64,000 nt of DNA from Bacteroidia bacterium (GCA_030427585.1 JAUIBW010000004.1:62001-126000), one strand, 5' to 3'. Numbered from the stretch's first letter, positions 43,672 through 52,810 are shown. Translations and numbers: made by a program. The notes: generated from the letters alone by a model not told the origin.

Positions 43672-45624
43672 TCATTCTAAAATTAATTTGCGGATACGTC
43701 GGTTACTTTCTTCAGAAATCATGATATCTCCATTGCTTTTATTAATTGCTATTCCTGAAGGTATATGAAATTTTGCAGTAAGGGCTGCACCATCTACCCA
43801 ACCCAAAGTACCTGTACCAGCAATAGTTGATGTATAATATGAACCACCTCCTATAGCTATTATTTTACGTATGGCATAGTTACTACTATCTACGACATAG
43901 ATAGTACCCGAGCCGTCTATTATTAACCCTCTGGGGTTATCAAATTTCGCTGCTGTGGTAGTTCCATCAACAAATCCTCTTCCATTAGCTCCGGCTATGT
44001 TGACCACTGTACCTGTTCTTCTTATTTTACGTATAGCAAAATTATTAGAGTCAGATACAAAAAAGTCTCCCAGGTTATAAATGATATCGGTAGGTCGGTT
44101 AAACTTAGCTTCTACAATTCTATCGCCATTGGCATATCCCCGGGTAGTCCCTGCAAATGTAGTCACCACTCCTGCCGGGGTAATTTTGCGGATTACATGA
44201 TTATTAGAATCTGCTACATACAGGTTATTACTTGTATCGAGTGCAAGACCATAAGGTATCGAGAAGGAAGCCGCAGTACCGGTACCATTTACCAAGCCCT
44301 GGTTACCAGAACCGGCAAGGGTGGTTACTACTCCTGCCGGAGTAATTTTACGAATACGTTGGTTGTTTCCATCAGACACATACAAATTATCGACATTATC
44401 AATTACTATATCATTTGGCCCATTAAACATGGCTGCCGTACCTGTACCGTCTGCATATCCTGCTGTAGATCCTGCAAAAGTAGTTACATTACCATTGGTA
44501 TCTATTTTACGTATTCTGCTGTCTCCAGCATCGGCAATATATAAATTCCCCTGGCTGTCATAAGCAATACCACGCATGGCTTTAAAACTGGCATTCATTC
44601 TGGGGCCATCGGTATTTCCTCTGGTACCATCTCCTGCATAGGTTTCTACTATATTTTCTATTACATTAGATACATTAACTATTACTTGCTTCTGGGATGC
44701 ATTACCATTGGTATCTGCAGCTTGTACCGTGATGGTATGTGTAGTTGCAGTTTCATAATCTAATGCTTTGCCCGATGCCAGGGTAATCTGCCCGCTGGCA
44801 TTGATCTCAAAAAGGTTGTTGGAATTAGTGGTAATGCTATAGTTCACTCCGCTACCTTCGGGATCGGTTACGGATAGCGTACCTATGATCTGGGTAGTAT
44901 TGACATCTTCTGCAGCAACGAATGGAGCCTGATCTGCAAATACCGGTGCTTCATTACTATCGGTTACGTTAATAACCACATCTATAGTGGCAGAAAGCGT
45001 GCCGTCGGTTACCGTTACCGTTACCGTATGGCTACTAGCCTCTTCAAAATCAAGTTTACCTGCCTTAAAAGTGATCTGGTTATCTGTCATATCAAATGAA
45101 GCTGTAGCAGTAGCAGGGTTGGTAACCGAATACTGTAATGTATCGCCATCGGGATCGGTAGCGACCACAGTTCCCACCACGGCATCGATAGCGCTGTTTT
45201 CTGCTATGGTAAAGTTTTGTGCATCGGCTACAGGGGGCATATTCTCTTTTTCATCGATAACAGTAATGGTTATTTTTGCAGCAGCTTTGGCTTTACCATC
45301 GGTTACTTCAACCGTAATTTCATGACTGGTTTTGGTTTCAAAGTCCAATGTTTTTCCGGTGGTAAGACTTAGCGCTCCAGCTTTTGTAATTTCAAACAAA
45401 CCATCACTGTTTGCAGTAATGCTATAGCTTAACTCATCTTTGTCGGCATCGGTAGCTTTTACTGTACCCAATATATCGGTATCGGTGGCTGTTTCTGAAG
45501 CATTAAAGGACTGTGCCAAAATTTCAGGAGCACTATTTACCAGTATTACAGTCCCTTCATCATCTTTACTACAAGACAGGATGAACACTGCAATAGCTAT
45601 TATTATTAATTTTATGGATTTCAT
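43672..45624 (-). CDS. Cadherin-NHL repeat lipoprotein, downstream copy
   Basis: The 650-residue product has a lipoprotein signal ending in VFILSC (CSKDDEGT). Three cadherin-like domains of about 95-100 residues follow (FEITKAGALSLTTGKTLDFE, ATDPDGDTLQYSV, LFEINASGQITLASGKALDY). The C-terminal half has about six NHL/SMP-30-type blade repeats with phrases such as ITPAGVVTTFAG and IRKITPAGVVTTLAG. NHL propellers bind proteins or sugars; the whole is likely surface-exposed. The protein is closely related to its upstream neighbour (45795), which has one cadherin domain less, so the pair is a tandem duplication. It ends with a terminator. Confidence 0.85.
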   Translation of the reverse strand: MKSIKLIIIAIAVFILSCSKDDEGTVILVNSAPEILAQSFNASETATDTDILGTVKATDADKDELSYSITANSDGLFEITKAGALSLTTGKTLDFETKTSHEITVEVTDGKAKAAAKITITVIDEKENMPPVADAQNFTIAENSAIDAVVGTVVATDPDGDTLQYSVTNPATATASFDMTDNQITFKAGKLDFEEASSHTVTVTVTDGTLSATIDVVINVTDSNEAPVFADQAPFVAAEDVNTTQIIGTLSVTDPEGSGVNYSITTNSNNLFEINASGQITLASGKALDYETATTHTITVQAADTNGNASQKQVIVNVSNVIENIVETYAGDGTRGNTDGPRMNASFKAMRGIAYDSQGNLYIADAGDSRIRKIDTNGNVTTFAGSTAGYADGTGTAAMFNGPNDIVIDNVDNLYVSDGNNQRIRKITPAGVVTTLAGSGNQGLVNGTGTAASFSIPYGLALDTSNNLYVADSNNHVIRKITPAGVVTTFAGTTRGYANGDRIVEAKFNRPTDIIYNLGDFFVSDSNNFAIRKIRRTGTVVNIAGANGRGFVDGTTTAAKFDNPRGLIIDGSGTIYVVDSSNYAIRKIIAIGGGSYYTSTIAGTGTLGWVDGAALTAKFHIPSGIAINKSNGDIMISEESNRRIRKLILE

Positions 45625-45794
45625 CTGTTTATTTTATTTTGTTTTTATCCGTCAGATGGAATTCGCCAATAATCATTTTGGTTGGTATTAACCGGATTAT
45701 TATGGCTCATTTCATATATCTATTTTTTTTGAAAAGTACATGGAGGGTATTGAATAGATTGTACAATACCCCCCAAATACCAACTCATTATATA

Positions 45795-47444
45795 TTATGG
45801 TTCTATGGTTATCTTTCTGATCCTACTGTTTGAATAATCTGCTATATAAAGATTTCCGGATGCATCTATGACGATACCATCGGGCGAATGAAACCTGGCG
45901 GTTGTAGCATCCCCATCGATCATTCCAGACGTACTTGCTCCGGCAATCAAGCTCACTTCTCCAGAAGGGGTAACTTTACGAATACGACTGTTATTAGTAT
46001 CGGTTACATACAAATTATCAGCAGTATCTATAGTGAGGCCTCGAGGTGAATTAAACCTGGCTGCAGTACCTGTACCATCTGCATATCCATAACCACTTCC
46101 TGCAAATGTAGATACTACCCCTGCCGGAGTGATTTTACGAATACGGTGATTTCCTGAATCTGCTACATACAAGTTTCCTGCCGAGTCAAAAGTTAACCCT
46201 GCCGGAAGTGAAAATCTTGCTGCAATACCGGTACCGTTTGTAGTACCTGAATTACCGTTGGGATCCCCTGCAAAAATAGTAACAACAGTACCTGCGGCAT
46301 TAATTTTACGGATACGTTGCCCCGAATTTTCTGATACATATACACTACCACTAGCATCTATAGCAATACCCCATGGCCTATTATAGCTAGCAATCGTCCC
46401 AAAAGAACTTACTACTCCTGCTGGAGTAATTTTTCTGATTCTATTATTAGCAGCATCTGTAACGTATAAATTATCGGCAGTATCTATTGCAATATCAACT
46501 GGATTATTGAACCGGGCATTGGTTCCTGTACCATCGAAAAAACCATCAACACCAGAACCTGCAAAGGTAGATACTACTCCATCTGGAGTAATTTTACGAA
46601 TACGATGGTTACGATATTCTGCTATAAACAGGTTTCCTTGTGAGTCTATGGCTGCACCTATAGGGCCAGCGAACATTGCATTGGTCCCTGTACCATCCAT
46701 ATAACCATAAGAACTTCCTGCAAAAGTTGTTACTGTTGTACTGGTGATATTGGTAACCGTAATGGTAATATCTGCTGTTGCGGTCAAACTTCCGGTTGCA
46801 TTAGCACCAATATCACTAGCCTCTATCGTAAGGGTATGCTCGGTAGCGGTTTCGTAATCGAGATGTTTTCCTGTCTGTAAGGTAATCTCTCCATCGGTAT
46901 TGATAGCAAAAAGATCATTAGCATTGGTACGTATCGAAAAACCTATCGAATCCCCATTAGGGTCTGTGGCAACCACCGTACCAATGATAGTGGTATCTGA
47001 TATATCTTCGGCAACCGTAAACGATTGTGCATTTATGACCGGGGCATCATTACCATCGGTTACTGTAACTGTTATTTTTGCAGCAGCTTTGGCTTTACCA
47101 TCGGTTACTTCTACGGTGATTTCATAGGATGTTGTGGTTTCAAAATCCAGGGTCTTACCTGTAGCAAGACTTAGATCCCCTGTGGTAGTGATCTCGAATA
47201 GATCATCACTATTGGCGGTAATGCTATAGCTTAATTTGTCTTTGTCGGCATCGGTAGCTGTAACGGTACCAAATACTTCGTCGTCTTTTATTCCTTCTGA
47301 TGCATTATAGGATTGGTCTTTGATCACTGGAGCGTTATTCACTGGTGCTACAGGTGCATCATCATCTTTGCTACAGGATAGTACTACTATAGCTATACCT
47401 AGCATACATAATCTACTTGTTTTCCAAATAAAGTTTGTCTTCAT
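45795..47444 (-). CDS. Cadherin-NHL repeat lipoprotein, upstream copy
   Basis: The 549-residue product has a lipoprotein signal ending in VVLSC (CSKDDDAPV). Two cadherin-like domains (YSITANSDDLFEITTTGDLS, FSIRTNANDLFAINTDGEIT) are followed by a C-terminal six-bladed NHL-type propeller (FIAEYRNHRIRKITPDGVVS, YVTDAANNRIRKITPAGVVS). It is highly similar to the gene downstream, including the lipobox and the first cadherin. The promoter region (47698-47776) contains a 20-bp-period direct repeat of the kind found before other genes nearby. Function is probably adhesion or polymer binding. Confidence 0.85.
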   Translation of the reverse strand: MKTNFIWKTSRLCMLGIAIVVLSCSKDDDAPVAPVNNAPVIKDQSYNASEGIKDDEVFGTVTATDADKDKLSYSITANSDDLFEITTTGDLSLATGKTLDFETTTSYEITVEVTDGKAKAAAKITVTVTDGNDAPVINAQSFTVAEDISDTTIIGTVVATDPNGDSIGFSIRTNANDLFAINTDGEITLQTGKHLDYETATEHTLTIEASDIGANATGSLTATADITITVTNITSTTVTTFAGSSYGYMDGTGTNAMFAGPIGAAIDSQGNLFIAEYRNHRIRKITPDGVVSTFAGSGVDGFFDGTGTNARFNNPVDIAIDTADNLYVTDAANNRIRKITPAGVVSSFGTIASYNRPWGIAIDASGSVYVSENSGQRIRKINAAGTVVTIFAGDPNGNSGTTNGTGIAARFSLPAGLTFDSAGNLYVADSGNHRIRKITPAGVVSTFAGSGYGYADGTGTAARFNSPRGLTIDTADNLYVTDTNNSRIRKVTPSGEVSLIAGASTSGMIDGDATTARFHSPDGIVIDASGNLYIADYSNSRIRKITIEP

Positions 47445-47697
47445 GATTTACTTTTTTATTTTCGGGTTTGATTTGTAATAGGGAGTACTAGAAAAGTAAA
47501 AGGTTACCCCCTTTTGTTTTGTTATTATTTGTAATGTTTTCCTCTCTTATGGGTTACCTGCCAAAAGCAATAGAGGGCAGGTGTTGTAAAAAAGTTATAT
47601 CCTTTTATCCAGTATAAAAAATGTGCTGTATACCCATATTAATGTTCTCATTAGCGTAGTTTTCTGTACCATAGTTTTGTTTTAAAATTTATAATAG

Positions 47698-47767
47698 GCA
47701 ACAAGGATACGGACAACTTTACAGAAGCATATAAACGAGTTTGTGAAATGCTATTTGAGTTTGTGAA
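47698..47767 (-). promoter_or_regulatory. Direct-repeat regulatory element, copy A (upstream of cadherin-NHL gene)
   Basis: On the plus strand GAGTTTGTGAA occurs at 47737-47747 and 47757-47767, 20 bp apart. A flanking block of about 65 bp, starting around GGACAACTTTACAGAAG, is nearly identical at 49113-49172. On the minus strand a TTG, about 20 bp and TATAAA follow, a weak promoter. The target would be the cadherin-NHL gene starting at 47444. Confidence 0.55.
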
Positions 47768-47863
47768 TGGTATTTAACAGATAAAAGAGTATAATTTTTT
47801 GTTTCTATATACCTAGTATTCAAAAGTACTATGATGTTGTATTTTATAAATTCGGCAAAAAAG

Positions 47864-47980
47864 AGGTTGCCTAAAAAGCGTGTATGTAGGACGAACTATC
47901 ACATGGTATAAAGTCGAAGTATATCAATATATCTCCCGACCCCTATGAACGACAGCAGGATTAGCTTTTTTAGACAACCT
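47864..47980 (-). ncRNA. Large hairpin / possible structured RNA or extended terminator
   Basis: Arms of about 17 bp (AGGTTGCCTAAAAAGC at 47864-47879 and AGCTTTTTTAGACAACCT at 47963-47980) enclose about 83 nt. On the minus strand the hairpin is followed by CTCTTTTTTG, so it could terminate the transcript of the LRR gene (stop 48031). The large loop is unusual for a simple terminator. It could be a small RNA, but there is no direct evidence. Confidence 0.45.
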
Positions 47981-48030
47981 TAGTAAAGAAATTAATAAAA
48001 CAACAACTTCTTAGGCTATGAAGTATCTAC

Positions 48031-48945
48031 TTATTCTTTTATCACCTTTTTTCTTATGATTTTGTTACCTGTATTGATGGCAAGCCAATAAATCCCCTTC
48101 TTCACCTTTGCAACATTTAATTCATTCGTGTTTTGTTTTTCGAGTACATTTTCTCCCGTAAGTGTATACAGGGATAGTTTTTTTATTTGTTCTTTGCATT
48201 GAATATGTAACGTATTTGCTGTCGGGTTTGGGTATATCGCTATATTGCTATTTTCTATTATGCTGGATTCGGGCAAAGCAGATGAAGGAAAGCCTATAGG
48301 CTCGCTATCTATATTTTTTATACACAAATGACTATAACTGGCAGTTGCATCTTTGCTCCAAGTAGCATTGGTCGGAGGTGTAAACCCTCTATCGATATTA
48401 ATACATGTTAATTTCGGATTATTATGTGCTGCAAAAAAGGAGTGCTGAACGTTATTATTTCCATTGGCAATATCTAATGTGGTAAGATCCGGATTGTCAT
48501 TGCATTGTATAACCCTTAGAGATGGATGTTTACTTAGATCCAGCTCTATTAATTTATTAAAGGAGCAATATATATGCTCTAAAACCATGTTATTACCCAA
48601 ACTTATTTTACGTATTTTGTTTCCGTCTACCTGTACGGTTCTAATTTTCAAATTGTTACTTAGGTCTAACTCTGTTAGCAGGTTACCCCTTAGAAAGAAA
48701 CCTTTTATATTTACAAAATGATGTATTCCTGTGACATCATATATATTTCCCCCTCCTCCCACAAACATATCCCCGCTAAAATTTTGAGCTTCTGTTACAT
48801 CTATTTCCCCATCATTGTTTGTATCTATTTGAACATTATGGTGTAACAGGTCATCTTTAAAATTAGAGTCGGGAAAATTAATAATTTGGCAATAGCTGGT
48901 TACTGTGGTCAGCCATACGATTAAAACAATTAGTTTTTCTTTCAT
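48031..48945 (-). CDS. Leucine-rich-repeat protein with type IX secretion sorting domain
   Basis: With the ATG at 48945 the product has 304 residues (an in-frame ATG at 48984 adds 13). It has a signal peptide ending near YCQ, an EF-hand-like or dockerin-like DTNNDGEIDVTEA segment at about residue 40, and about five irregular LRR units (TELDLSNNLKIRTVQVDGN, LIELDLSKHPSLRVIQCNDN). The C-terminal about 80 residues are a type A T9SS sorting domain: IAIYPNPTANTLHIQ, LSLYTLTGENVLEKQN and GIYWLAINTGNKII, ending in basic KKVIKE. So the protein is exported and surface-attached or secreted. A direct-repeat element precedes it at 49141-49171. The terminator-like hairpin at 47864 follows. Confidence 0.85.
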   Translation of the reverse strand: MKEKLIVLIVWLTTVTSYCQIINFPDSNFKDDLLHHNVQIDTNNDGEIDVTEAQNFSGDMFVGGGGNIYDVTGIHHFVNIKGFFLRGNLLTELDLSNNLKIRTVQVDGNKIRKISLGNNMVLEHIYCSFNKLIELDLSKHPSLRVIQCNDNPDLTTLDIANGNNNVQHSFFAAHNNPKLTCINIDRGFTPPTNATWSKDATASYSHLCIKNIDSEPIGFPSSALPESSIIENSNIAIYPNPTANTLHIQCKEQIKKLSLYTLTGENVLEKQNTNELNVAKVKKGIYWLAINTGNKIIRKKVIKE

Positions 48946-49112
48946 TTCATTAATTTTGGCGTTAAACATTTTTGAAAAAAACAAGGGTGATTATTTTTAT
49001 ATCTAAATCAACATCCTATACTATCTGTTTGGGGTATAGATATGATAATTCATGTATTTTTTTTGTATTCTAAACCGCTGTGTATTTAGATGTTTATAAT
49101 CGCCATAAGAAT

Positions 49113-49171
49113 ACGGACAACTTTACAGAAGTATATAAAAGAGTTTGTGAAAAGCTATTTGAGTTTGTGAA
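49113..49171 (-). promoter_or_regulatory. Direct-repeat regulatory element, copy B (upstream of LRR/T9SS gene)
   Basis: GAGTTTGTGAA occurs at 49141-49151 and 49161-49171, 20 bp apart. The surrounding sequence from GGACAACTTTACAG on matches copy A almost exactly, so both promoters derive from one ancestor. The sole gene that it could serve, reading left, is the LRR/T9SS gene (start 48945). Confidence 0.55.
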
Positions 49172-49257
49172 TCGTTTTTTTTAGACATCAACCTGTTGAT
49201 ATCATAAAACATCTTTTGATAGTGACATTCTAGTAGATTTTATAGAATTCAATAAAA

Positions 49258-49289
49258 AAAGCGAAACATACAGATATATATTTCGCTTT
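49258..49289 (-). terminator. Terminator downstream of the DUF6261-like gene
   Basis: AAAGCGAAA and TTTCGCTTT form a 9-bp stem around about 14 nt; on the minus strand a T run follows the right arm, 29 bp past the stop at 49318. Confidence 0.75.
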
Positions 49290-49317
49290 ATAAAAAGTTA
49301 TAATAATAGTACTTACC

Positions 49318-50052
49318 CTATCGTATCATCGAGTCGGTTTCTTCATTAGCATTTCTTTTGCGGTAGGTAATGATTTGCTGATACCGTTCTGCCAGCGTAG
49401 CTAATTCTTTTTGCAAAGGAGTATAGGTATCGTTTTCATCGAGTTCTATATAAGCTTTTATCCTATTTACCAGTTCGGTATATGCAGCAATAGCTTCGGG
49501 TTTGATCGTAGTAAACGAAGTTTTATCATATTTGCTTTCTACCTCGATACGGTCATTATAAAGTGTTCTGAATTTTTGATTGGTTACCTTAAGGTGATCT
49601 GCCCAATGCTGTAGTTCTACTTTTTGCAAAGCTGCTTTTAAGGCTTGCTCGGTTTCCAGGTCATCTATAAGATTATGAATTGCTGCACTTTCAGATTCAT
49701 AATTCATACGGGCAATACTTCCCCCATAACTATCAATACGATCTAATAATAACTGGGCTGCGGCTTTTACTTCAGCATCTTTGTGATAGGTATTCATTAA
49801 AAAACCATATCGAAGGCCGGTTACCGCTTCATCTCTGTTGCGGTCAAGCTCATCTAGTTCTTTGGTAAATTCTTTTTCTCTCTCATAGATTAAAGCATCG
49901 TCTAATCGAGTGACCATATTTTTTACAGGAGCTACCCTGGTATCTATATGAAGTGCCGAAGGGTCATTTTTTTCACAGATATCTACTGTACTGCGTAAAA
50001 GCTCTATCATTTCTTCTTTACGAAGAAATATAAGGTTAGTAGGTGCTAACAT
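49318..50052 (-). CDS. DUF6261-like helical protein
   Basis: The 244-residue protein has no signal peptide or membrane helix. It is almost entirely helical, with heptad-like leucines (EEMIELLRSTVDICEKNDP, LQKELATLAERYQQIITYRK). The DUF6261 family occurs in Bacteroidota and is of unknown function; my assignment rests on general pattern and is moderate. It lies directly downstream of a 42-bp repeat array (50239-50532) on the same strand, as the helical gene at 19764 lies downstream of a 21-bp array. Its own terminator follows. Confidence 0.58.
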   Translation of the reverse strand: MLAPTNLIFLRKEEMIELLRSTVDICEKNDPSALHIDTRVAPVKNMVTRLDDALIYEREKEFTKELDELDRNRDEAVTGLRYGFLMNTYHKDAEVKAAAQLLLDRIDSYGGSIARMNYESESAAIHNLIDDLETEQALKAALQKVELQHWADHLKVTNQKFRTLYNDRIEVESKYDKTSFTTIKPEAIAAYTELVNRIKAYIELDENDTYTPLQKELATLAERYQQIITYRKRNANEETDSMIR

Positions 50053-50238
50053 ACTATCGGGTTTAGGTTTTAAGATAGGGGGAAATTAACAAAAATCTTT
50101 ATAAAACACCTTCCAAAACACATCATAAACACTTAATTAACAATGCATTAACTTTTATTTCACAATTATACCCCTGTATGAGACACTGCTACCGATATAC
50201 TACATAATACAAGGATTACTATAATATACATTGATCTC

Positions 50239-50532
50239 CTGCACGGTGCAGGGGATCGATGTATGTGCTATATATATTTCCTGCACGGTGCAGAGGATAG
50301 ATGTATGTGCTATGTATATCTCCTGCACGGTGCAGGGGATCAATGCATGTGCTATGTATATCCCCTGCATGGTACAGGGGATCGATGTATGTGCTATGTA
50401 TACCTTCTGTATGGTGCAAAAGATCAATATATGTACTATGTATATCTCCTGCATGATGTAAGGGATTAATATATGTGCTATATTGATGCTCTGGTATAGC
50501 GAAAGAAAAATGTACCAAGATGTAACCTATGT
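50239..50532. repeat. Tandem array of seven 42-bp units (2 x 21 bp, array 3)
   Basis: Units begin with CTGCACGGTGCAG or variants at 50239, 50281, 50323, 50365, 50407, 50449 and 50491, exactly 42 bp apart. The first four are nearly identical (CTGCACGGTGCAGGGGAT then ATGTATGTGCTATGTATA); the last three decay. The half-unit CTGCAcggTGCAG is itself an inverted repeat with 5-bp arms. The 42-bp period equals two 21-bp units, matching array 2's higher-order period. The array is open in several frames, but I do not consider any of them a gene. It is 187 bp upstream of the DUF6261-like start on the minus strand. Confidence 0.85.
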
Positions 50533-50552
50533 CTTTTATACCCGACACAGGG

Positions 50553-51863
50553 TTAGTAGTCTTTTTGATACGGCATTATGATTTCTACTTTTGTACCGGT
50601 AGCAAAGTCCTGATCATACAGGTCGCATATCTGGTATCCTACTGCTGCACCATATTGTTCTTTTAAGATTTCTAATCGCTGTTGTATAGCTTCGAGAGCA
50701 AAAGATTGGTGGTGGCCACCCTGGCGTTCCTGTATTTTTTTGGCTTCTCTTCTACCAATACCATTATCGGTAATGGTACAGGTAAGATGGGTTGTAAAGG
50801 TAAAGTCTATAATGAGTTCCTTTTTACCCGATTTGTGTAATAGCCCATGTAGTAATGCATTTTCTATAAAAGGTTGTACGAGTAATGAAGGAACAGATAT
50901 CCCTTCTGTATGGGTATGTTGGATAGTATATGCAAAATCATCTTCGAACCTTAATTTCTCTAGTTGAAGATATACTTCTAAAAATTCTAATTCTTTATCA
51001 ATTGCAATAAAATCTTTATTAGAGTAGTTTAAGGTGTTCCTTACCAAACGGGCGAATAAAACAATATAGTCATAAGAAGCATCTGTGTTTTGCTGAAGAA
51101 TTAAATCCTGAATTGAATTAAGGGAGTTAAATATAAAATGAGGGTTCATTTGCGACCTTAATGATTTCAGTTGTAAAAATGCCAGTTCGTTCTTTTTACT
51201 TACTTCTAATTCTGCATATGCTTTTTCTAGTAATAATTTTTGAGTTTCTATAATCCTATTCTGTTTTTGAAGCTCTTTGTTGTTTTCTTTTAAAGAGAGT
51301 TCATTTTTTATGTTCAGTTTTTTAAAATAGTTAACTATGGCATATACACTATAAAACAAAGCTCCTACAACAATAAACTGTTCTCTATTGGGGTGATCTT
51401 CGGGATACATTGTAAAGAAATAATAGGGGATAAAAAAGCAGATGAAGCCTAATATAGTAGCTATAACCGGAATAATGTTTTTTTGATACACCGATAAACA
51501 AATTCCTGGTACCAAAAGAAAATAATATTCGGTATAAATTCCTGGATTGGCTTGTAATGCCGATAGGTTGATAAAGATAAATAGATAGGCGATCCATGCT
51601 ATTTTTGCGAGACTAAACTCTTTTTTTTTATTTAGGATAAATATGCCTGCCATATACACAAAAGAGAAGTAGGTAATGCAATGATAGATCCAATGTTTTT
51701 GAATTACAAACAGGTCTCCTACATAAAATATCAATGCGGTATGTAAAGAGATAAGCACATAAATATTAACCAGTCTTGTGTGTTTATTTTGTATATCAGA
51801 ATGTTGATTGCCGGTACCTGTAGCCACTATTTTTTTATACCATGCCGCTATTTTTTTTATCAT
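50553..51863 (-). CDS. Sensor histidine kinase (LytS/YehU type)
   Basis: The 436-residue kinase has about six transmembrane helices in residues 30-185 and then a coiled-coil linker (LKENNKELQKQNRIIETQ). The His_kinase domain has the acceptor motif LRSQMNPHFIFNSLNSIQDL at about residue 235. The ATPase part has VPSLLVQPFIENALLHGLL (N box), TITDNGIGRREAKKI (G1 box) and FALEAIQQRLEIL. It lies downstream of the response regulator gene by 79 bp on the same strand and is its likely partner. The sensed signal is unknown. The downstream end adjoins array 3. Confidence 0.9.
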   Translation of the reverse strand: MIKKIAAWYKKIVATGTGNQHSDIQNKHTRLVNIYVLISLHTALIFYVGDLFVIQKHWIYHCITYFSFVYMAGIFILNKKKEFSLAKIAWIAYLFIFINLSALQANPGIYTEYYFLLVPGICLSVYQKNIIPVIATILGFICFFIPYYFFTMYPEDHPNREQFIVVGALFYSVYAIVNYFKKLNIKNELSLKENNKELQKQNRIIETQKLLLEKAYAELEVSKKNELAFLQLKSLRSQMNPHFIFNSLNSIQDLILQQNTDASYDYIVLFARLVRNTLNYSNKDFIAIDKELEFLEVYLQLEKLRFEDDFAYTIQHTHTEGISVPSLLVQPFIENALLHGLLHKSGKKELIIDFTFTTHLTCTITDNGIGRREAKKIQERQGGHHQSFALEAIQQRLEILKEQYGAAVGYQICDLYDQDFATGTKVEIIMPYQKDY

Positions 51864-51942
51864 TGTTTGATGAGATCAGTTATATTCTGGTAAACGTATC
51901 AATATTGGTAATAAAAATATCATATGGTGGTTTGCGACCAGC

Positions 51943-52686
51943 TTATTGTATGGTATTTTCAAAAGCACTAAAACGGGTTCTGGAGATTTTGGCAGTTATA
52001 TTTTGTGCCAGTTGTATAGTTAGATTGGATTTATTAATGATTTCAATGTATTTCAGGTTGATGATCCAGGTTCTGTGAGGACGAAAAAAAGAGGCATCTT
52101 CGGGAAGTAGATTTTCAAAATATTTCAGGTTCTTACTTGTTGTTAACGGTTTATTTTCTACGGTATAAATTTTACTGTATGATCCGTCTGCTTCGATAGC
52201 AATGATAGTATTAATGGCAATAATACGTCTGTTACCTAATTCGGGAAGAATAATCTGTTTGTACTCTCTTTCTTTTATAGTATCTAATAAAATCTGGTAA
52301 TCTTCGATCTTTTTTTGTTTTTCTATTTTAAGCTGCAATTTTTCTACAGCGGCTATTAACCGGTTTCTGTCTATAGGTTTAACCAGGTAATCAATAGCCG
52401 ATAATTCGAAAGCTTTGATGGCATATTGGTCGAAAGCAGTCACAAAAATGATATCAAAATTCATTTCTTCAAAAAAATTCGCAATCTCATATCCTGCATA
52501 ATTAGGCATTTGTACATCTAGAAAAACCAGATCGGGCTGTAGTTTTTTAATTTCTTCTACCGCTTCTTCTAGGCAACTACATTCTTTAAGAATATCAATA
52601 TGAAGGCCACAACGTTTTATCAAATTTGATAACACATTTCTTGCTCTTTGTTCATCATCTACCAATATGGCTTTAATTATACTCAT
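51943..52686 (-). CDS. LytTR-family response regulator
   Basis: The 247-residue regulator has a receiver domain (acid pocket AILVDDEQRARNVL, phospho-Asp in VFLDVQMPNYAGYE, Thr/Lys in IFVTAFDQYA and YLVKPIDRNR) at about residues 1-120 and a LytTR DNA-binding domain at about residues 145-245 (IAIEADGSYSKIYTVENK, FFRPHRTWIINLKYIEIINK). It is the regulator paired with the kinase at 50553. A direct repeat lies 42-70 bp before its start codon, suggesting autoregulation and a common target set with copies A, B and D. Confidence 0.9.
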   Translation of the reverse strand: MSIIKAILVDDEQRARNVLSNLIKRCGLHIDILKECSCLEEAVEEIKKLQPDLVFLDVQMPNYAGYEIANFFEEMNFDIIFVTAFDQYAIKAFELSAIDYLVKPIDRNRLIAAVEKLQLKIEKQKKIEDYQILLDTIKEREYKQIILPELGNRRIIAINTIIAIEADGSYSKIYTVENKPLTTSKNLKYFENLLPEDASFFRPHRTWIINLKYIEIINKSNLTIQLAQNITAKISRTRFSAFENTIQ

Positions 52687-52728
52687 GATACAAAAATAGA
52701 GTGTTTAAAATTAGTAGAATAAAAGCAA

Positions 52729-52756
52729 TTTGTGAATCGTAGTTTGAGTTTACGAG
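52729..52756 (-). promoter_or_regulatory. Direct-repeat regulatory element, copy C (upstream of the LytTR regulator)
   Basis: TTTGTGAA (52729-52736) and TTTACGAG (52749-52756) are 20 bp apart; the second unit is diverged. It lies just before the regulator start at 52686. Confidence 0.5.
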
Positions 52757-52810
52757 CCTTAAAATAATTCATATAGTACCAACATGGTGAGTGTATCAAC
52801 ATCATATAGG

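Larger units (their letters stand above)
47445..48030. other. Intergenic region between cadherin-NHL and LRR genes
   Basis: This 586-bp gap contains the direct repeat at 47737-47767 and the large hairpin at 47864-47980, listed separately. Between 47445 and 47690 I see only AT-rich sequence and no gene. Confidence 0.4.

Noticed and set aside
44197..44563. Plus-strand frames opposite the cadherin-NHL genes
   Set aside because: They are antisense shadows of repeated NHL codons.
50239..50532. CRISPR array
   Set aside because: Units are contiguous 42-mers without spacer variability, and there are no cas genes.
50200..50548. Open frames through array 3
   Set aside because: The same argument applies: several overlapping frames on both strands are open because of the 42-bp period.
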